Positions 15,438 to 24,835 of a stretch of 64,000 bases of DNA are shown one piece after another; position 1 is the first letter of the stretch, and each line of letters starts with the position of its first letter. The notes beneath the pieces were generated by a model. It worked only from the letters and a program-made list of their open reading frames with translations, ran no database searches and had not been told where the DNA came from. Both the position numbers and the translations under genes were made by a program. Origin of the DNA: an uncultured Eubacteriales bacterium (GTDB lineage Bacteria > Bacillota > Clostridia > Lachnospirales > Lachnospiraceae); assembly GCA_900314885.1 (NCBI GenBank), contig OMWY01000008.1:48382-112381 (forward strand). The letters run 5' to 3'.

Positions 15438-15467
15438 CCCCTCACCGTTTGGTGAGGGGATTTTTTT
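15438..15467 (+). terminator. Terminator, copy 3 of the repeated hairpin
   Basis: CCCCTCACC (15438-15446), GTTT, GGTGAGGGG (15451-15459), then A and seven T. The best T-tract of the three copies; the tract overlaps the proA stop on the other strand. Confidence 0.85.
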
Positions 15468-16710
15468 ATTCTCTTACCTGCCCGTTGCCGATAATGATAT
15501 ACTTCTCGCAGGTTAAGGCTTTTAGCCCCATAGGGCCTCTCGCATGAATCTTCTGGGTGCTGATTCCTATCTCTGCCCCGAGGCCGAACATGCCTCCGTC
15601 CGTAAAGCGGGTGCTTGCGTTAAGGTAGACACAGGCGGCATCAATCATATCAAGGAATTTCTGAGCGTTAACCGTATTCTCGGTTACAATCGTCTCAGAG
15701 TGCTTTGTATTGTATTTATTAATATGCTCTATAGCCTCATCCACGCTGTCGACTGTCTTCAGAGAAATGATCCGATCAAGATACTCGGTACTCCAGTCTT
15801 CCTCCGTAGCAGGCGTAAATCCCGGGTCGATGGCTCTTGCCCTTGCGTCCGCTCTTACCTCTATATCATGCTCCTTCATAGCCTTAGCTATCATTGGGAC
15901 AAATTTAGGAAGGACAGCCGAATGCACAACCAGTGACTCACAGGCATTGCAGACACCGAGGCGTTTAGTCTTAGCGTTTACTATGATCTTCACTGCCATA
16001 TCGAGGTCAGCGAATTCATCTACATATACGTGGCAGTTTCCGGTACCCGTATGAATTGCAGGCACTGTAGCGTTCTTTACAATATTTTCTATAAGGCCCC
16101 TGCCACCGCGAGGAATCACAAGGTCAACGTACTCATTTAATGTAATAAGCTCGTTTGTGCTTTCATGACTCGTGTCCTCTATGTATTGGAGGACATTTTC
16201 ATCAATATTATTCTCTGTCAGCGCCTTCTTTAATGACTTCACGATCGCTGTACATGAATGCAATGCCGCCGACCCGCCACGCAATATGCAGGCATTCCCA
16301 CTCTTGAAGGCTATGGCAAATGCGTCGCTTGTGACATTTGGTCTCGCCTCGTAAATGATTCCGACCACGCCTAGCGGTACCCGCTTCTTCCCGATCATAA
16401 GGCCGTTAGGTCTGCGGGTCATATCGCTGATCTCTCCTATCGGGTCAGAAAGAGCCGCCACATCACGGAGACCGTTTGCCATCCCCTCTATGCGTGACTT
16501 ATCGAGAGTGAGCCTGTCAAGCATCGGAGCTGACATGCCGTCCGCCTTTGCCTTCTCTAAATCTATCTTATTCGCTTCTATAATCTCTTCGCTGTCATTA
16601 ATCAGAAATTCCGCGGCATCTAGTAAGACCTTATTTTTCACCGGTGTCGCAAGATTCATAATTGTGTATGATGCTCTCTTAGCCGCAGCAGCAAGTTCCT
16701 TAACCTCCAT
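15466..16710 (-). CDS. proA: Glutamate-5-semialdehyde dehydrogenase
   Basis: 414 residues from the ATG at 16710, chosen over one 21 bases upstream because AAGGGGGA lies five bases before it and the first ATG overlaps the preceding stop region. It reduces gamma-glutamyl phosphate with NADPH in proline synthesis. Aldehyde dehydrogenase features include GVVGIIYEARPNVTSDA, KSGNACILRGG and the active-site segment CNACESLVVH. proB is not in the window. It is downstream of fthC with a 10-base gap, so the two are probably cotranscribed. Confidence 0.93.
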   Translation of the reverse strand: MEVKELAAAAKRASYTIMNLATPVKNKVLLDAAEFLINDSEEIIEANKIDLEKAKADGMSAPMLDRLTLDKSRIEGMANGLRDVAALSDPIGEISDMTRRPNGLMIGKKRVPLGVVGIIYEARPNVTSDAFAIAFKSGNACILRGGSAALHSCTAIVKSLKKALTENNIDENVLQYIEDTSHESTNELITLNEYVDLVIPRGGRGLIENIVKNATVPAIHTGTGNCHVYVDEFADLDMAVKIIVNAKTKRLGVCNACESLVVHSAVLPKFVPMIAKAMKEHDIEVRADARARAIDPGFTPATEEDWSTEYLDRIISLKTVDSVDEAIEHINKYNTKHSETIVTENTVNAQKFLDMIDAACVYLNASTRFTDGGMFGLGAEIGISTQKIHARGPMGLKALTCEKYIIIGNGQVRE

Positions 16711-16720
16711 AAAATCCCCC

Positions 16721-17329
16721 TTAGGCCTCATTCGGCGCTATTATTCTGTTTTCGCTTACTATTAGGTTCATCTTCTTGTCATAGCCTGTGACTATATCCT
16801 CCGAAATCAGCGTCACTATAGAAAAGTCATAAACAAGCGCAGTGCGATGAAAGGTTTCTTCCGGGAAGCCCCCTAGGTACCTGTCGTAATACCCGCCTCC
16901 CTGACCTATCCTGTTACCGGCAAAATCAAAGCATAGTCCCGGAACAATCATCTCAATCGGATGAGGCAGGCTTAACGGGTCAACAGCCTTGCCCTGCGCC
17001 GGTTCAGGTATTCCGAAGGTTTTTCTGTTTAAATCTGAAAGCCTGTCTATTTTTACAAACTCCATTTTGGCGCCATCACTGACTTTGCTTACAATCCTTG
17101 GAACATAAACGTTTTTGCCTGACAGCAGAGCATTCTCTATTATATATCTTGTGTCAAATTCCTTTTTCACAGATACATACGTAAAAATGTCCCTTGCCTT
17201 TTCAAATTCAAGCAGCTTCATATACCGCTTCGATATTTCCGCGGAAATCACAGAAAGCTTGGTAAGCTCGGTATTTTCTATTTCCCGCTTGAATATTTCA
17301 CGTAATTCGCCCTTAGTAAATTTTTGCAT
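16721..17329 (-). CDS. 5-formyltetrahydrofolate cyclo-ligase
   Basis: 202 residues of the MTHFS family: ATP-dependent conversion of 5-formyl-THF to 5,10-methenyl-THF. The hallmark PGLCFDFAGNRIGQGGGYYD (about residues 137-156) holds the ATP/folate-binding glycine run, and an N-terminal basic segment (FKREIENTELTKLSV) fits the family. Start ATG at 17329 follows AGAGAAGA, a weak site. It heads a two-gene unit with proA. Confidence 0.92.
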   Translation of the reverse strand: MQKFTKGELREIFKREIENTELTKLSVISAEISKRYMKLLEFEKARDIFTYVSVKKEFDTRYIIENALLSGKNVYVPRIVSKVSDGAKMEFVKIDRLSDLNRKTFGIPEPAQGKAVDPLSLPHPIEMIVPGLCFDFAGNRIGQGGGYYDRYLGGFPEETFHRTALVYDFSIVTLISEDIVTGYDKKMNLIVSENRIIAPNEA

Positions 17330-17382
17330 ATTCTTCTCTACTTTACAAACTCGCTGTTAACGATTAGTAACGGCCTTTAATC

Positions 17383-17411
17383 ATTATATTACAAACGTCC
17401 GTATTTCTCAA
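17383..17411 (-). promoter_or_regulatory. Promoter of fthC-proA, overlapping the upstream gene end
   Basis: TTGAGA (17411-17406), 17 bases, perfect TATAAT (17388-17383). The -35 lies inside the last codons of the upstream flavoprotein gene. Confidence 0.6.
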
Positions 17412-18999
17412 TTATTTTCTCCGCGACCTTCATTCCATCGACAGCGGCACTGGTTATACCTCCGGCATAGCCCGCTCCCTCGCCCGAAGGATATACGCCT
17501 GCTATCTTAAGCGCCTCAAGGCTTTCCTTTTCACGCTCTATTCTTACAGGCGACGAAGTTCGGCTTTCAACCCCGGCAAGAATTACATCAGGCATATTAA
17601 AGCCTTCCATTTTCCTGCCGAAAGCTTCCATTCCCTCTATAAAGGCAGAATTCACATTCCTTGAAAAGAGATTACTCATATCAGCGAAGGCATACTGCCC
17701 CTTAAAAGCAGGCTTAACACTCTTAAACTCGGATGAAAGCTTCCCGGCCTTATAATCTCCATAGAGCTGGACCGGAATTTTGCCATTCGCAAGCTTATAA
17801 GCCTTTCGCTCAAGCCCTTCCTGATATCTGACCCCTGCAAGGGCGTCGTTCCCGTCGAAGTCATCCTTACCGACAGTTACAATAATCGCGCTGTTAGCGT
17901 TTATTCCGTCTCTGGCGTGGTAGCTCATTCCATTTACAAGAAGAAGCCCCTTCTCAGAAGATGAATTCACAACATATCCACCAGGACACATGCAGAAGCT
18001 GTATACGCCGCGACCATTTGAAGCCCTGTATGTCACCTTATAATCCGCGGGAGGAAGCTCATCCCACTTATCTCCATACTGGTGGCGGCTGACTAATTCC
18101 TGTGGGTGTTCGACCCTGAGGCCCACAGCAAATTCCTTCTGGCTCATAACAAAGCCTCTCTTAAGGAGCATGCCAAAGGTATCGCGGGCACTGTGTCCCG
18201 GCGCAAGCACAAGGACCTCGCAAGGAATCTCCTCATTTTCGTTTACGGTAATACCTGTCACATGACCATCCTCAATCCTGATATCAGTCATGGCTGTATC
18301 AAAGCGGTAGGTTCCACCGAGATTTTCTATCTCATGGCGCATATTAATGAGGATGGTTTTAAGAACATCAGTTCCTATATGAGGCTTATTTATGTAGGTT
18401 ATAGACTCGTCGGCGCCGAAAGAAGCAAAGGTTTCAAGCATGAAGCGGATCCGCCCATATGGATCCTTCACCATAGTGTTTAGCTTTCCATCTGAAAATG
18501 TGCCGGCCCCGCCTTCGCCAAACTGCACGTTTGTATGCTCATCAAGCTCATTTGTCGCAAAGAAATGCTCCACCTTCTCTGTACGTCTCTCCGCGTCGGA
18601 GCCCCGCTCTATTATAAGCGGCTTTAGCCCCCTCTTCGCAAGCAAATAGGCCGCAAAGAGTCCCGCAGGGCCACTTCCTACTATAACAGGACGCTCTTTT
18701 AATGCCCTGCCCCCAATTGACGGAATTTCATACTTATTTTCATCATGAAGCAATATGTCAGGGCTTTTCCGCTTAGCGTTTATAAGCCTGTCTCCTGCCT
18801 TCTCATCTACGGTAACCGCGGCTGTCAGGCTGTAGTGTATATCATTTTTCTTTCTTGCGTCAAGAGAAAGCTTCAGAATTTCATACGAAACTATATCCTT
18901 CTCTGATAAAGACAGCTTTTTTGTAAGCGCCCTAAAAATATCTTCATCCGTATGCTTCAGCGAAAGTCTCACCTGCGAAACACGAAACGTTCTTGTCAT
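17389..18999 (-). CDS. FAD-dependent dehydrogenase (COG2509 type)
   Basis: 536 residues. A short N-terminal domain (about 1-95) precedes the Rossmann FAD site PVIVGSGPAGLFAAYLLAKR (about 104-123). Further landmarks are VQFGEGGAGTFSDGKLNT, a CPGGYVVNSSSE segment with a single Cys, and the C-terminal YPSGEGAGYAGGI. These uncharacterised NAD/FAD-dependent oxidoreductases are common in Firmicutes; the substrate is unknown. The start overlaps the preceding flavoprotein stop by four bases, showing translational coupling. Confidence 0.85.
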   Translation of the reverse strand: MTRTFRVSQVRLSLKHTDEDIFRALTKKLSLSEKDIVSYEILKLSLDARKKNDIHYSLTAAVTVDEKAGDRLINAKRKSPDILLHDENKYEIPSIGGRALKERPVIVGSGPAGLFAAYLLAKRGLKPLIIERGSDAERRTEKVEHFFATNELDEHTNVQFGEGGAGTFSDGKLNTMVKDPYGRIRFMLETFASFGADESITYINKPHIGTDVLKTILINMRHEIENLGGTYRFDTAMTDIRIEDGHVTGITVNENEEIPCEVLVLAPGHSARDTFGMLLKRGFVMSQKEFAVGLRVEHPQELVSRHQYGDKWDELPPADYKVTYRASNGRGVYSFCMCPGGYVVNSSSEKGLLLVNGMSYHARDGINANSAIIVTVGKDDFDGNDALAGVRYQEGLERKAYKLANGKIPVQLYGDYKAGKLSSEFKSVKPAFKGQYAFADMSNLFSRNVNSAFIEGMEAFGRKMEGFNMPDVILAGVESRTSSPVRIEREKESLEALKIAGVYPSGEGAGYAGGITSAAVDGMKVAEKIIEKYGRL

Positions 19000-20279
19000 T
19001 GTTTATCCCTTTTAAATCTGTTAATTATGTCGCCTGCCGCCGCATGCGCCGACGCGAAGGCCCAGGTTAAGTTGTATCCACCGCAAATGCCATCTGTATC
19101 AAGCATTTCACCGGCAAGATATACCCCGGGGATTTTCTTAAGTTCAAGTGACTCAGTGCATTCACTTAGAAGCACGCCTCCCGATGTGGTCTGGGCAAAA
19201 CCAAAGTTTCCCCTTCCTGTAACAAGGAGTTCCATATCCTTTAAGAATTCCGCCATTCCCGCTAACTTCTCATCTGAGATATCAGAACTTGGAGTATCGT
19301 GGGATAAGGAGAACAAGTCAAGCACATATGGCCCCATCTTTTGAGGAAGAAGTCCTACAAAAAATGTCACTGACTGCCTGCTTTTAAGCATCTCACGTCG
19401 TGTATAAAGCAGGCCTGCGACACTCTCCTCACTCATTTCCGGAAATAAATCAATTGACAGATTATCCCCTTCTTCGGCAAAGGTTGAGAGGTCCATGGCC
19501 GGGATTCCACTTACAGAATTACTTCCAAACTGAATTTCTCCCTTCTCATGAGCCCGAACCCCAAGGGCACCTATAAGCTTAAGATCGCCGACAATTCTTA
19601 TCCCCGCTAATTTCTTTATGTCTTCTTTTACGTTAATCCTTGTGAGAGCTTCACGGAACTTAACCTGTTTTACGCCCTTCTTATGGAGGATAACATTCAC
19701 ATTTCCCGAGCAGCCGGTCTCAGGAGCAGCGAGGCCTCCCGTGGCAAGAATAAGATATTTTCCAAAATATGAATACCTATTCTCATCCTCCGAAAGTCCT
19801 GTAACAACCGAAATATAATCACCCCTTTCGGTATCATATTCGCGGCTGAAATCAAGTACATTTATCCTCGTCTTCATCTTGACCCTTGTCTCAGATAAAG
19901 AAATAAGAATAGCGTTCACAAAATCTTCGGCTGATTCGCTTGCGGGGTAAATATACTTTCTGCCAAGCTCATCAAAATCGCGACCGCTGCGTTCATGACT
20001 CTCAATACCGATTTTCTTAAAAAAGCTCATAATTTCAGAAGGAGGGAAGCGCTTCACTATTTCGTATGAAGCGGCAGGGTCTGAACCACGGTAGCAGCTC
20101 CTTGCCTGGTAGAGATTCGTAAAGTTGCATTTTCCATTTCCGGTAATGGAAAGCTTCCTTCCAAAGGTGTCATTATGCTCTAAAAGCAGGACAGACAAAC
20201 CCGCCTGCCCTGCTTCAAGCGCTGCGAAGAGGCCGCTCGCCCCTCCTCCGACAATTATCAAATCGTAAAAATCCGCCAT
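18996..20279 (-). CDS. HI0933/YhiN-type flavoprotein
   Basis: 427 residues: N-terminal FAD-binding motif IIVGGGASGLFAALEAGQAG (about 8-27), GRKLSITGNGKCNFTN typical of the HI0933 family, and C-terminal LAGEMLDTDGICGGYNLTWA. A cytoplasmic NAD(P)/FAD oxidoreductase with no settled substrate. It lies between the DUF3048 lipoprotein and a second flavoprotein in the phoH operon; adjacency of the two flavoproteins suggests a shared process, which is inference only. Confidence 0.88.
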   Translation of the reverse strand: MADFYDLIIVGGGASGLFAALEAGQAGLSVLLLEHNDTFGRKLSITGNGKCNFTNLYQARSCYRGSDPAASYEIVKRFPPSEIMSFFKKIGIESHERSGRDFDELGRKYIYPASESAEDFVNAILISLSETRVKMKTRINVLDFSREYDTERGDYISVVTGLSEDENRYSYFGKYLILATGGLAAPETGCSGNVNVILHKKGVKQVKFREALTRINVKEDIKKLAGIRIVGDLKLIGALGVRAHEKGEIQFGSNSVSGIPAMDLSTFAEEGDNLSIDLFPEMSEESVAGLLYTRREMLKSRQSVTFFVGLLPQKMGPYVLDLFSLSHDTPSSDISDEKLAGMAEFLKDMELLVTGRGNFGFAQTTSGGVLLSECTESLELKKIPGVYLAGEMLDTDGICGGYNLTWAFASAHAAAGDIINRFKRDKQ

Positions 20280-20282
20280 ATT

Positions 20283-21461
20283 TCAACTCTTCGATGTAAA
20301 TGTAATCATGTCTGCTCTGTTGTCTGGGAATACGGCATAATAGGTCTTTCCGGTATTCACCTTAACCTCATCGGTAAAAGCCTTATCATAGTAGAAAATG
20401 GTCCTCGACTCGGCGTTTCCCTTTTTCCAGTATACCTTTACCGCACGACCCTTCGTGATATAATATCCGCTGCCGGTATTATTCATAAGGTCCATGGTCT
20501 GATAGCCCTTTTTATCGATATTGTACTCATTTACAAACTGAACGAAAAGATTAGTAAATGTAAGCGCCTTGCCTGTTGAAAGGTCCTTATGAATAGTCCC
20601 AAAGGCGTGTCTCGTGTACCTGCCGCTCTTTTTGCTGTAGGTAAATTCAGGCGTCATGTAAGCAGAAAACGGAAGCTTGATATCGGTAGCCCTCTTGGAG
20701 CCCTCCATCTTATTGTCAACCTCTTCATCGTAGGCGAAGTTAAAATGCGCTCCTACCCCGTCCTTTAGTTTTGTGCTTATTTTCTTATTTTTTACAGCCT
20801 TTTTAATCCCGGCCGCCGTCGCAAACGCGTTGTGAGGAGCAGGAATATTGTTATCCCTGTAAAATACGTAATTTCCTTCAGCCGCGAGACCGCTTATCTC
20901 ATCCACACCAAGCTTCTGAATTTCAGCCGTGGCATACTTTGTCTGCCCATAGTGGATATATATAGCGTTAAATTCATTCGCGAAGTCGACATAATAGTGT
21001 CTTGCGCTTCTGGCTGACCCTATCCTGTCGCCCTTCATGTAATCAAAGACACCCATCAGCCTCGTAATACCACCCTCGGCAAGAATCTCATACATAATTC
21101 CCACCCTTCCTGTGCCGCATTGAGGATAAGCGTACTGGATATTGTTAAACATAAAGGCATAAGGACGTTTACCCTCATATTTGTCATCTATCCACTCACC
21201 GGTAAGAAGACTCCTGGTCTCTCCCTCGTGGGTATCCTCTTTAGCTATATCAAGACTCGACCCGCTCGCGATCGCAGGCTCTGTCGCAGGCTCAACTATA
21301 CTCGCCTCTGTCACAGAATTAAGAGATTCCTGATTTTGTGCGTTAAGCTCATTTGCCCGCTCCGATAAGGACTTTCTCTCCCTGTTGCCACACGATATAA
21401 GTGTAATCGATAGAGCGAACATACAAAAAATAGAAAGAAACCTTCTTAAGTTCTTCATCAT
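20283..21461 (-). CDS. DUF3048 lipoprotein (YerB-like)
   Basis: 392 residues with a lipoprotein signal (lipobox LISC, Cys about 24) and a Ser/Glu/Ala-rich linker. Two DUF3048 parts follow: residues about 90-240 (RPYAFMFNN, GGITRLMGVF, IGSARSARHYYV) and a C-terminal part with NNTGSGYYITKGRAVKVYWKK. Function is unknown; the family is surface-anchored in Firmicutes. The ATG shares one base with the ybeY stop (TAATG). Confidence 0.88.
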   Translation of the reverse strand: MMKNLRRFLSIFCMFALSITLISCGNRERKSLSERANELNAQNQESLNSVTEASIVEPATEPAIASGSSLDIAKEDTHEGETRSLLTGEWIDDKYEGKRPYAFMFNNIQYAYPQCGTGRVGIMYEILAEGGITRLMGVFDYMKGDRIGSARSARHYYVDFANEFNAIYIHYGQTKYATAEIQKLGVDEISGLAAEGNYVFYRDNNIPAPHNAFATAAGIKKAVKNKKISTKLKDGVGAHFNFAYDEEVDNKMEGSKRATDIKLPFSAYMTPEFTYSKKSGRYTRHAFGTIHKDLSTGKALTFTNLFVQFVNEYNIDKKGYQTMDLMNNTGSGYYITKGRAVKVYWKKGNAESRTIFYYDKAFTDEVKVNTGKTYYAVFPDNRADMITFTSKS

Positions 21462-21961
21462 TATCCCCTCGTAATACCTAGATTCTGTAAAATCTGCTCC
21501 TGCTTCTCCTCCATCACAAGCCTCTCGCTGTCCTCCATATGGTCATAGCCTAAGAGATGAAGCATGCTGTGCGCAGTGAGGAAGGCTAATTCCCTCTTCA
21601 CGCTGTGTCCGTATTCTTCGGCCTGCTCATAGACTCTGTCTACATTGAGAACAATATCTCCTAAGAGAAGGTCACCTGTCTCCGGGTTGAAATAGTCCTC
21701 GCGTGAGCTTTCCGCAAGGGTAAAGTCAGATGGCTTTTCGTAATCAACCATTGGGAATGAGAGTACATCAGTAGGCTTATCTATCCCTCGAAATTCACGG
21801 TTACTTTTCCGGATCTCATCATTATTTGTCAGGGTAACAGAAACCTCAGCCTCATAGGGGCATTTTTCAAAGTGGAGGGACTCTGCTATAACGTCCTTAA
21901 TCACCTTCTCATAATCAAAGGAGAGACTCTTATTCGCCTCATTTTCAATTAAAATATGCAT
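21461..21961 (-). CDS. ybeY: Endoribonuclease YbeY (rRNA maturation)
   Basis: 166 residues. The zinc site is present as AHSMLHLLGYDHMEDSE (three His), and the upstream TDVLSFPM motif is family-typical. It acts in 16S rRNA 3' processing and ribosome quality control. The gene overlaps the PgpH-like gene by 17 bases and follows it as in other Firmicutes (phoH, pgpH, ybeY). Confidence 0.93.
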   Translation of the reverse strand: MHILIENEANKSLSFDYEKVIKDVIAESLHFEKCPYEAEVSVTLTNNDEIRKSNREFRGIDKPTDVLSFPMVDYEKPSDFTLAESSREDYFNPETGDLLLGDIVLNVDRVYEQAEEYGHSVKRELAFLTAHSMLHLLGYDHMEDSERLVMEEKQEQILQNLGITRG

Positions 21962-23465
21962 AGGTCTTAGGAACCTCCTTTATGAGCTTCGCCTTAATTT
22001 CCATAAGATCCGACATAGAAAGGCCTGAGTCATTAAGCTTACCGTCCATGAGACAGGAATCGATAACGCCATCTATGATGTGGACCGCCGTAGCCTTAGC
22101 ACCTGACTTCTCGAGGAATGAAACAGTCGCTGTCAGCTTATCTACAATCATTATTATAGCAGTTTCTCGTGAATTTGGCTTACCTAATTTGAAATTATGC
22201 TCTTTTATACAATCTGTAATTCTGTCAGGGAGCTCATACTTCCTCGCAAGCAGGATACCCTCCTTGATGTAGTTTTTGCTTACAAGCTTACCCACTTCAC
22301 AGTAAAAGGCTCCTGCCGCAGCAAGATCTGATTCTGCCCCTATAGCGTCTGCTATGCTCTCTGCTAAGAAGGAACGGATAAGACTTTCCTCGTAGAGCTT
22401 TTCATTTTCCTTGACAAGCTTAACAAGTTCAAAATCATCTGATATAAGTGACAGATAATCAGGGCGAGGCTTGATAGCTTCTTTCGGTTCTTCCGATTCT
22501 TCTGCCTTTTCTTCTTCCTGCTCTTCTATCTTCGCCTCAGGCTCCTTAATATTCTCATCCACAGAGTTCACCTCTGTGTCAGACTCCGGCTCAGGCGGTA
22601 TTACAGTAATTTCCGCCTCCTCAGGCTCCTCGTTGTCAGCCTCATCATAGGCGTCAAGCTCGTAAACGACTTCAGAAGGATCAGTGAAAACAGTTTCTTC
22701 CTTCACTGCCTCAGCCTCCGGCGCAATTCCTTCTTCCGGTTCTTGCGCGGTTTCTTCTACGGGCTCAGGCTCGCTTTCCGCATGGTTCTCTTCCGCAACC
22801 GCTTCCTCGCCGATTACATGGAACTTTTTCCCTAGAGCGTAGCTTGCGAAGACAGAACCAATTATTACTATAGCATCACATAAATGCTCACGTGTAAAAA
22901 GCCCGTTTAAGGAAAATTGATTAAATATCAGATAAAGCGCAACATCTATACCCGCTATCGTCAGGATAATATAGAGCAGACTCTCCCTGTCATCCATGTA
23001 CCTCGTAAGCACCACGCAGAGAATAGCGGTAACAAAGCTTACTACCATAAAGGACGTTTCAGCGCCGGAGAACATAATCATCATGGAAGCGAAAACGCAC
23101 ACCCCCGCCAGAGCCCTCACAAGGCCGGCGAATACAGCTGTCAGCAGAACGCCGAATATATAAATAAAGCTTATATACGGTATATTCGCTACAAGGGCTC
23201 CCGCGACAATAATTATATACCCAAGCTGTGACAGGGTTTCGTTTATCCTGTCAGCAGGCTTATCTCTCTGACTCGCTACCGACTTGTCAAATACGTCATA
23301 GACGAAGCAGAGTATCAAAAGGAATAGCAATAATCCTATAATATCATAGGGTTCATTAAATCTGAAGAAGCCAAGGAGGAAACCGAGCGGAATGGAGAGA
23401 AATATTATATAATTCCGTTTAGGCTTCTCCTGATTTTCTTCTACAGCACCTTCAATCCGGCTCAT
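21945..23465 (-). CDS. PgpH-position membrane protein with degenerate HD domain
   Basis: 506 residues. Residues about 20-205 form several transmembrane helices; about 210-340 is a long Glu/Pro-rich acidic linker; about 345-505 resembles the HD domain of PgpH/7TMR-HD c-di-AMP phosphodiesterases (AAAGAFYCEVGKL, ETAIIMIVDKLTATV, DGKLNDSGLSMSDL). The metal-binding HD pair (YHDIGK in active enzymes) reads YCEVGK here, and the large extracytoplasmic 7TMR-HDED domain is absent. Position between phoH and ybeY is the normal pgpH place. It is probably a catalytically dead derivative. Confidence 0.7.
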   Translation of the reverse strand: MSRIEGAVEENQEKPKRNYIIFLSIPLGFLLGFFRFNEPYDIIGLLLFLLILCFVYDVFDKSVASQRDKPADRINETLSQLGYIIIVAGALVANIPYISFIYIFGVLLTAVFAGLVRALAGVCVFASMMIMFSGAETSFMVVSFVTAILCVVLTRYMDDRESLLYIILTIAGIDVALYLIFNQFSLNGLFTREHLCDAIVIIGSVFASYALGKKFHVIGEEAVAEENHAESEPEPVEETAQEPEEGIAPEAEAVKEETVFTDPSEVVYELDAYDEADNEEPEEAEITVIPPEPESDTEVNSVDENIKEPEAKIEEQEEEKAEESEEPKEAIKPRPDYLSLISDDFELVKLVKENEKLYEESLIRSFLAESIADAIGAESDLAAAGAFYCEVGKLVSKNYIKEGILLARKYELPDRITDCIKEHNFKLGKPNSRETAIIMIVDKLTATVSFLEKSGAKATAVHIIDGVIDSCLMDGKLNDSGLSMSDLMEIKAKLIKEVPKTYAYFN

Positions 23466-24473
23466 TTACTTTCTGAGTCCTCTCGTCTTATTTTTAGCTG
23501 CCATCTGCTTATCATACCTATCATAAGCCATGACAATCTTCTGAACCAGAGGATGTCTTACAACATCCTTGTTCGTAAGGTAAGAAAATCCAATCTCGTC
23601 TACGTTCTTAAGTACCTTAAGCGCCTGCTCAAGACCGGACTGGGTACTGCCCGGCAGGTCCTTCTGCGTAAGGTCGCCCGTTACAACAACCTTTGACCCG
23701 AAACCGATTCTCGTAAGGAACATCTTCATCTGGGCCGGAGTCGTGTTCTGCGCCTCATCAAGAATAATGAAGGCGTTGTCAAGGGTCCTTCCTCGCATGT
23801 AGGCAAGAGGAGCTACCTCTATAAGTCCCTTCTCGGAATTGGTGTGAAAGGATTCAGCTCCCATAATCTGGTTAAGAGCGTCATAGAGAGGCCTGAGATA
23901 TGGGTCTACCTTGCTCTGCAGGTCCCCCGGCAGAAATCCCAATTTCTCGCCCGCCTCTATAGCCGGCCTCGTCAAAATAATCCGCTCAACCTCATTATTC
24001 TTGAAGGCCGTAATCGCCATAGCCATAGCGAGATAGGTCTTACCCGTTCCGGCAGGTCCTATACCGAAGACAATCATCCTGTCACGGATACTTTCCACAT
24101 AGCTCTTCTGCCCTATGGTCTTAGGCTTTACAGGCTTCCCCGTAGCAGTATAGGCAATTACCTCTTTATCTATATCAGCCAAGTGCTCATTATTTTCCTT
24201 ATTCTCGTCCAATATCTTCTTCTCCCTGCTTAAATCTATGGCATAATTCACGGACTGCTCGGTCACGGTACCTCCCGCATTAAGCAGCTCTGAGAGCTCC
24301 TCTATAACCGCGACAGCTCTCTTAAGATCACCGTCTTCTCCCTTAAGTCTCGCCTCTCCGTCCCTGAATAAAAATGACACATGAAAGGCCTGTTCTATTT
24401 TCCTGATATATGAATCAAATGGTCCGGCAAGCTCTGTTTCCTTTCCTGCCGGTATATTTACAACTGCTTCCAC
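23466..24473 (-). CDS. phoH: PhoH family ATPase
   Basis: 335 residues from a GTG at 24473 preceded by AAAGGGG at six bases; the frame continues upstream to a TTG without a usable site. Walker A is GPAGTGKTYLAMA (about 142) and Walker B FIILDEAQN. An N-terminal KH-like part precedes the ATPase. The PhoH-YbeY pair is linked to RNA metabolism. First gene of a six-gene operon whose upstream sequence is the rpsU terminator, so expression may come from read-through. Confidence 0.92.
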   Translation of the reverse strand: MEAVVNIPAGKETELAGPFDSYIRKIEQAFHVSFLFRDGEARLKGEDGDLKRAVAVIEELSELLNAGGTVTEQSVNYAIDLSREKKILDENKENNEHLADIDKEVIAYTATGKPVKPKTIGQKSYVESIRDRMIVFGIGPAGTGKTYLAMAMAITAFKNNEVERIILTRPAIEAGEKLGFLPGDLQSKVDPYLRPLYDALNQIMGAESFHTNSEKGLIEVAPLAYMRGRTLDNAFIILDEAQNTTPAQMKMFLTRIGFGSKVVVTGDLTQKDLPGSTQSGLEQALKVLKNVDEIGFSYLTNKDVVRHPLVQKIVMAYDRYDKQMAAKNKTRGLRK

Positions 24474-24489
24474 TAATGCCCCTTTACTA

Positions 24490-24530
24490 AACAGCAAAAG
24501 GACACAGAAGCCGTAGCCTCTGCGTCCTTT
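24490..24530 (-). terminator. Terminator of rpsU
   Basis: On the minus strand AAAGGACGCAGAG, a short loop, then a matching arm (TTCTGTGTCCTTT) and TTTGCTGTTT. It lies 20 bases after the rpsU stop and directly before phoH; its imperfect T-tract may let some transcription through to the phoH operon. Confidence 0.7.
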
Positions 24531-24549
24531 AAACGTTCAAAACAACTGA

Positions 24550-24726
24550 TTACTTAAACTTACGCTTTCTAGCAGCCTCAGACTTCTTCTTACGTCTGAC
24601 TGACGGCTTCTCGTAATGCTCTCTCTTGCGAATCTCCTGCTGAATACCAGCCTTAGCGCAATTTCTCTTAAAACGACGAAGAGCACTATCAAGAGTTTCA
24701 TTCTCTTTTACAATAACGCTTGACAT
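24550..24726 (-). CDS. rpsU: 30S ribosomal protein S21
   Basis: A 58-residue basic protein: [19 protein letters not shown], then [20 protein letters not shown] and an Arg/Lys-rich tail. This is the standard bS21 sequence and length. A strong GGAGGGGAGGG site precedes the ATG at 24726. It has its own consensus promoter and a terminator and sits upstream of phoH, as in many clostridia. Confidence 0.96.
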   Translation of the reverse strand: MSSVIVKENETLDSALRRFKRNCAKAGIQQEIRKREHYEKPSVRRKKKSEAARKRKFK

Positions 24727-24806
24727 ATCTACCTACCCTCCCCTCCAGTTGTGAATGTATTGATTGTGCTTACAACTGATTGGGTTTAATCCATAGCACA
24801 AGCTTT

Positions 24807-24835
24807 ATTATACTACGTAAGTTGTTATTTGTCAA
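24807..24835 (-). promoter_or_regulatory. Consensus rpsU promoter inside the alaS tail
   Basis: Perfect TTGACA (24835-24830), 17 bases, perfect TATAAT (24812-24807). The -35 coincides with the last sense codons of alaS (Leu-Asp-Lys-stop). Confidence 0.85.
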
